Source: DAOTXR01 sp034435375
GTDB taxonomy: Bacteria; Chloroflexota; Anaerolineae; Aggregatilineales; UBA3940
Direction: 5' to 3'
DNA: 64,000 bases
NCBI GenBank assembly: GCA_034435375.1
Contig: DAOTXR010000043.1
Span: 62,001 to 126,000, forward strand
In this document: positions 43,605 to 51,397 of the stretch, one piece after another
Position numbering within the stretch: position 1 is the first letter of the stretch
Layout of the letters: each line of letters opens with the position of its first letter
Program-made: the position numbers and the translations under genes
The notes under the pieces: model-generated
The model's database searches: none
The model's input: only the letters and a program-made list of their open reading frames with translations
What the model was told of the DNA's origin: nothing

Positions 43605-44798
43605 TTAGTACAACTTGACTTCCATCCGGGCCAGCTTTTCGCGCAGCCCCACCATGTCAGCCAAGTGCCGGTCAATGATCGCCTCCACATCCGCCCTGAC
43701 GCTCGGTGTCAGCCCTCCGTTGGAGGTTCTCACAGTCGCCGTCGCCACCAGCGGCTGATCGAGCGGCTTGCCGATCTGGCTCAGGATGTACACCTGGGCT
43801 TCGATCACGGCAGGCAGGCTCTCCACAATATCCTGGCCGATCAGCAGCGCCAACACATTATATAGCTTGCCAACATGGCTGATCGGGTTCTTGCCCGCAG
43901 CCGCCTCCAGCGAAGCCGATCGGAATGGTGCGATCACGCCCGTCACACGGTTGCCACGCCCCACCGATCCGTCGTCGCCCATCTCGGCGCTGGTGCCTGT
44001 CAGCGTCAGGTAGACGGCCCCAGCGTCTATGTCGTCCGCTGTGTTCACTTCCACCCGCACGCTGCGCCCGGCGTTCACCAGCCCCTTAGCGTAGCCCTGG
44101 ATGGTCTGAAGTACGGCCCCCTTAACCTCGGCATACTCGTGGGCATCCCTGACCTGGAGCGCCATGAACGGAATGGCGCACGTCAGCACCACGTCGTTAC
44201 CTAGCCGCGCACCCATCACCTTAACATCTTCGCCGATGGGAAACTGAGTGATCAGCTCATAGTTGATGAACTGTGCAGTCTCGTAGACGGCATGTTCCAG
44301 CCCTGAGCGCGGCCAGTGGGCCACGCCGAAGCTGGTGTCGTTGGCCGTCACTTCATGCACGGCGTGGATCAACTCGCTCGACCCGCGCCCGGCATAGCAA
44401 TCGATCACGCAGTGCTCGTCCGGATTCAGGTACTTCATCGTCTCGCGGATGTGAGCTTTGGCGGCGTTGATGGCGATGGCGTCCATCGGGACCTTGTGGC
44501 CGTTCACTTCCGGCGTGCCGCGCCCGGCGATCTGGATACGGATCGGCTTCAACAGCGCGGCGCGCCCATAGCTGACCTCAACGTCTCCCGCCACCAGTTG
44601 CACCTTGTCAAAGTTGTGATGCAGCGGCGCTCCCAGGTTCTCCTGACACCAATGTGTATACTCGACCGAGATGCGCTCGGCTATCCCGTCGCACAGGCTA
44701 TCTGGATGACCAATGCCTTTTCGCTCCACGATCTCAACCGGGCGATCCTCGATCCACGTCCCCCTGGCCTCAGCCACGACAATGTTGCGCTTACTCAT
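43605..44798 (-). CDS. mat: Archaeal-type methionine adenosyltransferase (SAM synthetase)
   Basis: About 397 residues, making S-adenosylmethionine from methionine and ATP. It belongs to the archaeal-type family, not MetK: VEIVERKGIGHPDSLCDGIAE (about 21-41), HHNFDKVQLVAGDVEVSYG, IAINAAKAHIRETMKYL, CYAGRGSSELIHAV, ANDTSFGVAHWP, GDDGSVGRGNRVTGVIAP and GKNPISHVGKLYNVLA are all present. The ATG at 44798 is the start (AGGAGG lies 12 bases upstream); a frame opening at 44900 is false because it is the riboswitch. A SAM-I riboswitch and promoter lie upstream, so expression should fall when SAM is high. Several SAM-dependent methyltransferases are in the window. Confidence 0.96.
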   Translation of the reverse strand: MSKRNIVVAEARGTWIEDRPVEIVERKGIGHPDSLCDGIAERISVEYTHWCQENLGAPLHHNFDKVQLVAGDVEVSYGRAALLKPIRIQIAGRGTPEVNGHKVPMDAIAINAAKAHIRETMKYLNPDEHCVIDCYAGRGSSELIHAVHEVTANDTSFGVAHWPRSGLEHAVYETAQFINYELITQFPIGEDVKVMGARLGNDVVLTCAIPFMALQVRDAHEYAEVKGAVLQTIQGYAKGLVNAGRSVRVEVNTADDIDAGAVYLTLTGTSAEMGDDGSVGRGNRVTGVIAPFRSASLEAAAGKNPISHVGKLYNVLALLIGQDIVESLPAVIEAQVYILSQIGKPLDQPLVATATVRTSNGGLTPSVRADVEAIIDRHLADMVGLREKLARMEVKLY

Positions 44799-44841
44799 AA
44801 TGATATTGATCCTCCTGTCTGTCGGCTTGGACCAACTGAAA

Positions 44842-44870
44842 GCGCCTCTCTCACTTTCGAGAAGAGGCGC
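44842..44870 (-). terminator. Riboswitch expression-platform terminator hairpin
   Basis: On the minus strand GCGCCTCT pairs with AGAGGCGC around a 13-base loop and runs into TTTC. The 5' arm (GCGCCTCTTCTC) is also nearly complementary to the 3' side of riboswitch helix P1 and the bases after it (GAGAGGAGACGC). The two structures are mutually exclusive, as in a transcription-terminating SAM-I riboswitch. Confidence 0.7.
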
Positions 44871-44892
44871 ATGACAGGTCGAATCAGCGTCT

Positions 44893-45026
44893 CCTCTCAT
44901 CTTCCAGAGTCCCTACAGAGTACCTCTGCCGGAGTTGGCACCTTCCTCGCCGGTCCGGGGTCGCGGACCATTGGGGGGTTGCCGAGGTTTCACAGGGCCG
45001 GTCCCTCCACCTCTCTGGATGAGAAG
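44893..45026 (-). ncRNA. SAM-I (S-box) riboswitch
   Basis: Read on the minus strand the conserved parts are all present in order: P1 CTTCTCATC (45018-45026), AGAGAGGTGGAGGGA, GGCCC-TGTGAAACCTCGGCAACC, GGTGCCAACTCC, a P4 stem-loop, and the closing P1 strand GATGAGAGG (44893-44901). P1 has nine pairs with one G-U. It is about 95 bases upstream of the SAM synthetase start and 35 bases downstream of the promoter. By family knowledge it binds SAM and represses the downstream gene. Confidence 0.95.
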
Positions 45027-45068
45027 CTTTTTCAGTTCTCCATCTATTTAATTGTCAGACTTGTTAGC

Positions 45069-45097
45069 AGTTTACCGCGCCAGCATCGCGCTGTCAA
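45069..45097 (-). promoter_or_regulatory. Sigma-70-like promoter of the SAM riboswitch-methionine adenosyltransferase unit
   Basis: On the minus strand TTGACA is followed by exactly 17 bases and then TAAACT. The predicted start of transcription, near 45062, lies about 35 bases before helix P1. Confidence 0.8.
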
Positions 45098-45224
45098 CAA
45101 GCCGTTGGACTAAACGCTGGGCTGCCGCATCATGAACTCGCGCTGTGCACCTCGCGCCTTTTGCGATTCTGCGGTAACGTTACACCCGTCGTACAGCCCA
45201 TCTCCTGCGACGTGAGGCGCTACC

Positions 45225-45764
45225 ATGACTCAGCCCATCGTGGCCCTTTACGGCGGCTCGGCTCCCAGGCCCGGCTCGCCTGCCTATGAAGAAGCTTACA
45301 CCGTCGGCAAACTGCTCGCCGAAGCCGGCTTCACCGTCATGACCGGCGGCTACGCAGGGACCATGGAGGCTGCCAGCAAAGGAGCAAAGGACGCTGGCGG
45401 ACACACCGTTGGCGTGACCGTTGCTCGTTTCGAGCGCGCCGGGCAGCGCGTCAATCCCTACGTGGACGAAGTTGTTCCATTCGAGCGCCTCCCTGACCGT
45501 CTCCTGTACCTGGTCACCCATTGCGATGCAGCAGTGGCCCTGCGCGGAGGCATCGGCACCCTCAGTGAGGTGGCTCTGACCTGGAGTCTGCTCCAGGTTG
45601 GCGAGATCGGCCCCAAGCCCTTCGTCCTGCTCGGCGAGCAGTGGCGCGACTTGCTGCTCACCTACTACGGGGACGGGACGTTCGTCCGCGAGCGCGACAT
45701 GCACTTATTCCAATTGGCCCGCACGCCCGAACAGGTTCTCATCCTACTGCGTAACTGGGAGTAG
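45225..45764 (+). CDS. LOG-family (lysine decarboxylase-like) protein
   Basis: A 179-residue Rossmann protein. It has VALYGGSAPRPGSPAYEEA, TVMTGGYAGTMEAASKGA (about 38-55), LPDRLLYLVTHCDAAVALRGGIGTLSEVAL (GGxGT..E at about 108-115). These are the motifs of LOG phosphoribohydrolases and related nucleotide-binding TIGR00725-type proteins. Whether it makes cytokinin-like bases or has another purine role cannot be told. It is followed ten bases later by the TPR gene. Confidence 0.87.
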   Translation: MTQPIVALYGGSAPRPGSPAYEEAYTVGKLLAEAGFTVMTGGYAGTMEAASKGAKDAGGHTVGVTVARFERAGQRVNPYVDEVVPFERLPDRLLYLVTHCDAAVALRGGIGTLSEVALTWSLLQVGEIGPKPFVLLGEQWRDLLLTYYGDGTFVRERDMHLFQLARTPEQVLILLRNWE

Positions 45765-45773
45765 AGCGAATCG

Positions 45774-47159
45774 ATGTGCCACCTGACCGCTACTGTTCCC
45801 CCGCTGGCGCAACTTCTATCTGCCATCCAGGACGCATGTTGCTGCCTCTGGCAGCGGCAGCAGAGGGAGGTGGCTCTCACCACCCTTCTGACAGCCCTCT
45901 CCCTGGCTGCCTGCGCAGCTCCTCCCACTCCCACCCTCCCGCCGACGGCCACTCCTGGCCCCACCTCTTCCGCTACTTCGACCCTCATTCCCACTGCTAC
46001 GCCGTCGCCCACGCCTACTGTCACTCCCAGCCCTACGCTTGGCCCTGGTTTGGACGATCTGCTGCTCACCCCCGCCGCACTTTACCTCAATGCCGATCTG
46101 GAGGGCGCAGCTGATGCCTATGCCAACCTATCTGATCTCTATCCCACACGAGCTGAGCCGCTGTTGGGATTGGCGGCGGTCGCCCTCCGTCAGGGTGATG
46201 TTCAACGCGCCCTGGGCTACCTGCAGGAGGCCACTGAGGCAGAGCCGACCAGCTTCGAGACCTGGCGGCAGCTGGCTGTCTTGCTCGAGCAGCAGTCGCG
46301 CTATGCCGATGCCATCGCTGCCTATAACCAGATGATCCTCCTTGTTCCTGACGATCCTGATCTGTACGTTGCTCGTGCGATGACCTATGCCCGGCTAGGA
46401 CAGGGTGATGCCGCCATCGCCGACCTTCAGATCGCCCAGTCCCTCGATCCGTACCGTGAGTATGCCTGGTTGAACGTAACCGGCGCTGCCTATGGCGCCC
46501 GCGCCTACGAACCAGCCATCGCCATCGCTTCAGCAGGGCTGGAGGCATATCCTGCCTCGGTTAGCCTGCATCTCATGCGCGGGCAGGCCGCCCTTGCGCT
46601 TGGTGATGCCACCTCCGCTCTGGCCGACTTCGACGCAGCGCTGGCGCTCAACGACCGTAACTATGCCGCTTATGACTGGCGTGGGCAGGCCCTGGTTGCG
46701 CTGGAGCGCTACGACGAGGCCGCTACGGCTTTTCAGCGAGCCGGTGAGCTGGGAGTCGAGGCGGGCGCTGTGGGCGCCAATCAAGCCTACGAGGCCATGT
46801 CTGCCGCCGCCGATGCTCTGGCCCGGGCCGATCCCCAGGCAGCCTTTGCCTATCTGGCCACACAGGTGATCCACTACGGCCAACCCCCACCGTTGCTCTT
46901 GGGCTATGCCCTGATCGAATATCGGCGCGGCAGCATCGACGCTGCTGTGGGCCGCCTGAACAGCCTGATCGAGCTTTATGACTACACCCCAGCCTACTAC
47001 TGGCGGGCGGTGATCCGCGCCGAACAGGGAGACAGGGAACTAGCCATTGCCGACTTGCTGTCCTACCTGGCGGTGCGCCACGCCGGGCCTCAGGTCGAGG
47101 CTGCCCATGCTCTGCTCCGAGCGCTGGGCGCCGATCCCGATTCGGCCAACCCTGCCTGA
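45774..47159 (+). CDS. TPR-repeat protein with lipoprotein-like N-terminus
   Basis: 461 residues if read from the ATG at 45774. A short apolar stretch TTLLTALSLAACA (about 36-48) looks like a lipobox, followed by a Pro/Thr stalk (about 50-90). TPR-type helix pairs fill the rest (roughly 110-450: PLLGLAAVALRQGDVQRAL, AIAAYNQMILLVPDD, AIADLQIAQSLDPYREYAW and others). A start at the GTG at 45870 would put the lipobox nearer the N-terminus. It is probably an exported scaffold or binding protein. Function is unknown. Confidence 0.8.
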   Translation: MCHLTATVPPLAQLLSAIQDACCCLWQRQQREVALTTLLTALSLAACAAPPTPTLPPTATPGPTSSATSTLIPTATPSPTPTVTPSPTLGPGLDDLLLTPAALYLNADLEGAADAYANLSDLYPTRAEPLLGLAAVALRQGDVQRALGYLQEATEAEPTSFETWRQLAVLLEQQSRYADAIAAYNQMILLVPDDPDLYVARAMTYARLGQGDAAIADLQIAQSLDPYREYAWLNVTGAAYGARAYEPAIAIASAGLEAYPASVSLHLMRGQAALALGDATSALADFDAALALNDRNYAAYDWRGQALVALERYDEAATAFQRAGELGVEAGAVGANQAYEAMSAAADALARADPQAAFAYLATQVIHYGQPPPLLLGYALIEYRRGSIDAAVGRLNSLIELYDYTPAYYWRAVIRAEQGDRELAIADLLSYLAVRHAGPQVEAAHALLRALGADPDSANPA

Positions 47160-47308
47160 GCAGCAGCAAAGGCAACCCACCGCAATTCCCTGGGGGCTTT
47201 TGATGATCTTTGCACCCGGATGTGGTACGATCAGGACCCTGCGGTAAGAAACTTGCCATCTGCGGCGTCTACTTCAGCAAAGAGACTGACTAAAGGAGTG
47301 AAGGTATC

Positions 47309-47635
47309 ATGGCAAAACCGTTTCCCGTGACGGACGAAACTTTCGAGTCCGACGTGTTGGACTCCGATCAACCTGTGCTGGTAGATTTCTGGGCCGAGTG
47401 GTGTGGACCTTGTAAGATGATCGCGCCCATCGTGGACGAATTGGCTGATGAATATGAGGGTCAGCTTCGCGTCGCCAAGCTCGATGCCGATGAGAACCCC
47501 AATACCATGCAAGTTTTCGGTGTGATGGGCATTCCCACCCTGATCCTGTTTAAGAACGGTGAGGTGGTCGAACGTATCACAGGCTATATGCCTAAGGACC
47601 GTCTGCTTGCCAAGCTGTCCCCACACCTGTCCTGA
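47309..47635 (+). CDS. trxA: Thioredoxin
   Basis: A 108-residue thioredoxin with the active site W31-C32-G33-P34-C35-K36 and GIPTLILFKNGE (cis-Pro). It reduces protein disulfides in the cytoplasm. AAAGGAG lies ten bases before the ATG. A hairpin with a T-run follows the stop. A flavoprotein at 53629 that resembles thioredoxin reductase lacks the redox CxxC, so it is not an obvious partner. Confidence 0.98.
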   Translation: MAKPFPVTDETFESDVLDSDQPVLVDFWAEWCGPCKMIAPIVDELADEYEGQLRVAKLDADENPNTMQVFGVMGIPTLILFKNGEVVERITGYMPKDRLLAKLSPHLS

Positions 47636-47656
47636 AGCCGCCCATCAAAGACATAC

Positions 47657-47686
47657 AGCCGCCGCACGTCACTGCGACGGCTTTTT
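47657..47686 (+). terminator. Rho-independent terminator after thioredoxin
   Basis: AGCCGCCGCA and TGCGACGGCT form a stem with one mismatch around a six-base loop. It is followed by TTTT. Confidence 0.8.
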
Positions 47687-47703
47687 CTGCGACAACCCTG
47701 CGG

Positions 47704-47732
47704 TTGTGCGCCGCCCGCTGAAGTGCTAGGAT
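47704..47732 (+). promoter_or_regulatory. Possible promoter of the membrane protein gene
   Basis: TTGTGC, a 17-base spacer and TAGGAT stand 70 bases before the ATG at 47803. It directly follows the thioredoxin terminator, so a new transcript here is expected. Confidence 0.5.
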
Positions 47733-47802
47733 GGTCATCGTAGCTCACACTTCTCTCCCAACCAGCGTGATGAGCAATGAACTGTTCCACTGGAGGGATC
47801 AC

Positions 47803-48540
47803 ATGAACCTTCTCCCCCGTATCCGCGAGCGGATCGGCGCTGTTGTGGGGGCGGCGGCAGCGGCGTTGTGTTTTTGCGTGATGGGCGCATTCTTGGCCTT
47901 CTACATCTCTCCTCAGCAGGCCATCGAGTGGCGGCAGATCCAGGCCCTGCCAGAGCTTGACGCAGCAGGGTTCGCTGCGGCTGCTTCCGGCACCGAGGTC
48001 GCCGTCACGGGCACTCTTCAGGGCAACGAGCCTCTGACCGCCGAGGGCTTTGTGGCTTACGAGCAGCAGGTCTGGAATGTCAAGACTTCCTCCAGCAGTG
48101 ATGAGGACGACAGGCCGGCAGGCGATTGGGAGACGGTCAAGACGTTAGCGCCAGAGCTGACCATCGCCATACACGGTGGTACCATCCGCACTGTTTCCGC
48201 CACTTCAGCGACCTTCAGCGGCAATCTCCACGAAGTGATTGTGCCTGGCCACGGGCCATCTTCCGCCGACTACAACGGCCAGCAGCTTGCTGATGGTTCA
48301 ACCCGTACACGCGGCTTTTTCAACGGCGATCTGATCACCGTGGTCGGCCAGAAAGGGGTCTCTGGCGATCTGGTGCCCCGCCGTCTCTACGGCGGTGACC
48401 GCATCGGCCTGGTGAACGAGATTCATACTGGTGCGCGGGTCGCTTTCGTCGTCGGCGTCATCTGCATGATCGTCTCGCCAATGATTGCTGTCGGGGGTAT
48501 CCTTGGTGCATTGTTTGGCCGAATCAAACACAAGCCTTGA
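47803..48540 (+). CDS. Two-span membrane protein, GIDE-like external domain
   Basis: About 245 residues. A membrane span lies at about 8-33 (IGAVVGAAAAALCFCVMGAFLAFYIS) and a second near the C-terminus (VAFVVGVICMIVSPMIAVGGILGALFG). Between them is a beta-rich domain with AVTGTLQGNEPLTAEGFVAYE, reminiscent of GIDE-type proteins, then VIVPGHGPSSADYNG. I suggest this only as a resemblance. The ATG at 47803 has GGAGGG six bases upstream; the earlier frame start at 47731 is inside the promoter. Confidence 0.8.
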   Translation: MNLLPRIRERIGAVVGAAAAALCFCVMGAFLAFYISPQQAIEWRQIQALPELDAAGFAAAASGTEVAVTGTLQGNEPLTAEGFVAYEQQVWNVKTSSSSDEDDRPAGDWETVKTLAPELTIAIHGGTIRTVSATSATFSGNLHEVIVPGHGPSSADYNGQQLADGSTRTRGFFNGDLITVVGQKGVSGDLVPRRLYGGDRIGLVNEIHTGARVAFVVGVICMIVSPMIAVGGILGALFGRIKHKP

Positions 48541-48596
48541 TGTTCAGGCTCGGCGCCCTTGCTGCTCATCCTGAACATGAGTCCAAATAAGTGCCG

Positions 48597-49196
48597 ATGA
48601 GCTTGCCTCCCATTGCACAGCTTGTCCGGCAGGTCTACGAGGGCTTATCCCTCTCTGAGCCACTGTCGCCGTCAGATCGTGCAGTGTTGGTCATTATGGT
48701 GGGCCTGCCCGGCAGCGGCAAAACCTACCTGGCGCAAATGCTCAGCCAGGCCGGGCCACTGACGCTGGTCGGCAGTGATCCGGTCCGCGCCATCCTGTTT
48801 GAACGGCCCACTTACGGCCCCGATGAGAACCAGGTCGTGTTCGAAGTGATAGATGCGCTGTTGTGGCGTCTGCTCCGCGAGCGCCGTCACGTGGTCTACG
48901 ACGCCGTGAACCTGAGCGAGTCGCGCCGCGATCAACTGCGTCACCTGGCGCTCGACGCCGGTGCACATCCCTTGACCATTCTCACCACTGCTCCTGAATC
49001 CGTGATCCGGTCGCGTCTGGCAGCTCGCCATCAGCAGCCCCGTCTGCGCGGCGAGTCGGAAGCTGATTGGGACGTATACTGTAAGCTTGCCGCTCGGATG
49101 GAGCGCATCACACATCAGCACCTGATCGTCGATACGGCAGGGGACATGTCAGGACAGGTCCAGGCCATCCTGGCCGCCATCCGTGACAGGTCTTGA
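48597..49196 (+). CDS. P-loop kinase-like (AAA/zeta-toxin-type) protein
   Basis: About 199 residues. Walker A is VIMVGLPGSGKTYLAQML (about 27-44). It has VGSDPVRAILFERPTYG, VVYDAVNLSESRRDQLRHLA (like the DTTN/DAVN motif of small-molecule and zeta-type kinases) and RSRLAARHQQPRLRGESEADWDVY (Arg-rich lid). It probably phosphorylates a small substrate. No antitoxin-like gene is next to it. A GTG two codons earlier (48591) is an alternative start. Confidence 0.83.
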   Translation: MSLPPIAQLVRQVYEGLSLSEPLSPSDRAVLVIMVGLPGSGKTYLAQMLSQAGPLTLVGSDPVRAILFERPTYGPDENQVVFEVIDALLWRLLRERRHVVYDAVNLSESRRDQLRHLALDAGAHPLTILTTAPESVIRSRLAARHQQPRLRGESEADWDVYCKLAARMERITHQHLIVDTAGDMSGQVQAILAAIRDRS

Positions 49197-49418
49197 CCGA
49201 CCTGTGTGGCGTCAGTGGCCCTCCAGACGATGCCATGCCCCATGGCTTTGCTGCCTGACGTTTTCCTACCACTTGGCTGACCTTACTGGTCATACGGCTC
49301 CAGTCAGGCTACAATAGCCGCGGGGAATAGGCTCGCTGGCTGCCGGGATGAGTTATGAATGTCGTGGGTGTTTCACTGCATATCATGGCTCTTTTTAAAT
49401 CATTGCGAGGTTATCGAG

Positions 49419-51326
49419 ATGGAAAAACAACATTCTGCCTGGTTATGGCGTATCCTGCTTCTGGCGCTGATCGCGGTGGCCCTCAGCTTGCCATTCACCA
49501 CAGCCCGCGCTGAGGACCTCTCGCAGAGCAGCGTCACCGCCACTCCCACACTGAATCTGCGACTGCGCTCCGGCCCCGGCACAGGATATCGCCAGATCGG
49601 TGTGGTCTCGGCGGGCGTGGCCGTTCCAGTGCTGGGCCGCGATAGCGCCGCCTCGTGGGTCTATGTGGAGTATCGGGGCACTCGTGGGTGGATCTCGGCC
49701 TGGTACTGCCGTTTCTCTGGCAACCTGGCCAGCGTCCCGGTCGTTGATGCCAGTGGCGCGGGCAGCAGTGCGCCGCCTTCATCCCCTCCGTCCTCCGGAA
49801 CCGGAGTCACGGCAGTGACCAACGTACCGTTGCGTGTCCGATCCGGCCCCGGCACAGCCTACAGCCAGATCACCTATGCCCCCACTGGCACACTGCTGAC
49901 CGTGATCGGGCGCAACGCGGCGGGGGACTGGCTTAACATCGACTATCAAGGGACGCGCGGATGGGTGGCCGGCTGGTATACCACCCTCCGGGGAGACCTG
50001 TCTGCTGTGCCTGTGACCGATGGCAGTGGTTCCAGCTCGCCGTCTACCCCGCCCACCCAGTCGCCGACTTCGCCGCCCAGTGGCGGTGTCACGGCTACTC
50101 CCACTGTCGACCTGAACATTCGCTCTGGGCCGAATACATCGTATCGCGTGGTGGGGGTAGCCCCGCGCGGCGCTTCGCTCAGCGTCCAGGGACGTAACGC
50201 CACCTCAAGCTGGGCCTTCATCGATTACAACGGCACGCGCGGCTGGGTTGCCCTGTGGTACTGCACCGTCAGCGGCGATCTAGCCAGCGTGCCTGTGACC
50301 AACGAGGCAGGCAGCCCGTCGCAGCCTACCACGCCGTCGCAGCCTACCACGCCGCCGTCTTCCCCCACACCTGCCCCGCCTCCGCCAGCACCGCCGCCGT
50401 CGGGAAGTGGTGGTTTCGAGTTAGGTGGTCAGACCCATACCTTCGCCCACCCCGACCTCATGCGCTCTGCCGGGATGGTGTGGGTTAAGTTTCAGCAAAA
50501 GTGGCAGCCGGGTATGGATCCCTCTATCGTGGCTGAGCGCATCAACCGCGCCCATGCTGCTGGCTTTAAGGTGCTGATCAGCTCGCCCGGCCCAGCTTAC
50601 CCCTCATCGATCGACTTTGGCTCGTATGTCTTGTTCCTCAAAGGGGTAGCTCTCCTCGGAGCTGATGCCATTGAGGTCTGGAACGAGATGAACCTCAACC
50701 GCGAGTGGCCGTCTGGCCAGGTCAGCCCGGCCAGCTACGTCAACAATATGCTGGCCCCGGCCTACCGCGAGATCAAGGCCGTCCGGCCCAGCACTATCGT
50801 GATTGCAGGAGCGCTGGCCCCCACGGGGGTCAACATGGGCAACGACATCTGGTCCGACGACCGCTACCTGGCAGGTATGCGCGACGCCGGCGCGGCCAGC
50901 TACATGGACTGCCTAGGGGTGCACCACAACGCGGGCGCTACCTCGCCCGATGCAACCACTGGTCACCCCGGTGACGACGGCAGGGGACACTATTCGTGGT
51001 ACTTTGGCCCCACCTTCAACCTGTATGGGGGTACCTTCCCCAGCACCAAGCTGTGCTACACTGAGCTGGGCTATCTGACTCCCGAAGGGTATGGCGTGTT
51101 GCCCGGCAATTTTGCCTGGGCAAGCGGCAATAGCCTGGCCGAGCACGCCCAGTGGCTGGGCCGCGCCGTCCAGTTGCTGCGGTCCAGTGGCCGTGTCCGG
51201 CTTGCCATTATCTTCAATGTGGACTTCGACGTGTGGCAGCCGGACGATCCGCAGGCGGGCTATGCCATCCTCCGCCCTGATGGTTCCTGCCCGGCTTGCT
51301 CTACGCTCGCCAGCGCCATGCGTTGA
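49419..51326 (+). CDS. Secreted SH3b-repeat protein with glycoside hydrolase-like domain
   Basis: About 635 residues. A signal peptide (about 1-30, ending ARAEDL) is followed by three SH3b repeats (about 39-97, 129-187, 222-281), each with NLRLRSGPGT-type and GTRGWVAGWY-type motifs and separated by Ser/Pro/Thr linkers. A Pro-rich linker (about 296-330) leads to a TIM-barrel domain (about 335-630). In it, IEVWNEMNLNREW (E423) and LCYTELGYLTP (E549) fit the acid/base and nucleophile glutamates of clan GH-A enzymes. SH3b domains usually bind cell wall. I use the ATG at 49419, because the earlier ATG at 49359 would put the signal peptide internally. Confidence 0.88.
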   Translation: MEKQHSAWLWRILLLALIAVALSLPFTTARAEDLSQSSVTATPTLNLRLRSGPGTGYRQIGVVSAGVAVPVLGRDSAASWVYVEYRGTRGWISAWYCRFSGNLASVPVVDASGAGSSAPPSSPPSSGTGVTAVTNVPLRVRSGPGTAYSQITYAPTGTLLTVIGRNAAGDWLNIDYQGTRGWVAGWYTTLRGDLSAVPVTDGSGSSSPSTPPTQSPTSPPSGGVTATPTVDLNIRSGPNTSYRVVGVAPRGASLSVQGRNATSSWAFIDYNGTRGWVALWYCTVSGDLASVPVTNEAGSPSQPTTPSQPTTPPSSPTPAPPPPAPPPSGSGGFELGGQTHTFAHPDLMRSAGMVWVKFQQKWQPGMDPSIVAERINRAHAAGFKVLISSPGPAYPSSIDFGSYVLFLKGVALLGADAIEVWNEMNLNREWPSGQVSPASYVNNMLAPAYREIKAVRPSTIVIAGALAPTGVNMGNDIWSDDRYLAGMRDAGAASYMDCLGVHHNAGATSPDATTGHPGDDGRGHYSWYFGPTFNLYGGTFPSTKLCYTELGYLTPEGYGVLPGNFAWASGNSLAEHAQWLGRAVQLLRSSGRVRLAIIFNVDFDVWQPDDPQAGYAILRPDGSCPACSTLASAMR

Positions 51327-51341
51327 TCGGCTGCTTTTCAA

Positions 51342-51376
51342 GGTTGGGGCGCACGACCCCGTTGTGCGCCCCAACC
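51342..51376. repeat. Perfect 13-bp inverted repeat between glycosidase genes
   Basis: GGTTGGGGCGCAC and GTGCGCCCCAACC flank a nine-base loop. It lies 15 bases after the first glycosidase stop and 21 bases before the GH13 start. There is no T-run, so it could attenuate rather than stop transcription, or mask the next ribosome site. Confidence 0.6.
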
Positions 51377-51397
51377 ATCGGTGCAGAGAGGCTTGCC

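Noticed and set aside
44799..44900. Longer start for the SAM synthetase
   Set aside because: The extra 34 codons fall on the riboswitch terminator and the 3' strand of helix P1.
48597..49196. Zeta toxin of a toxin-antitoxin pair
   Set aside because: Only the general P-loop kinase motifs match and no antitoxin gene lies next to it.
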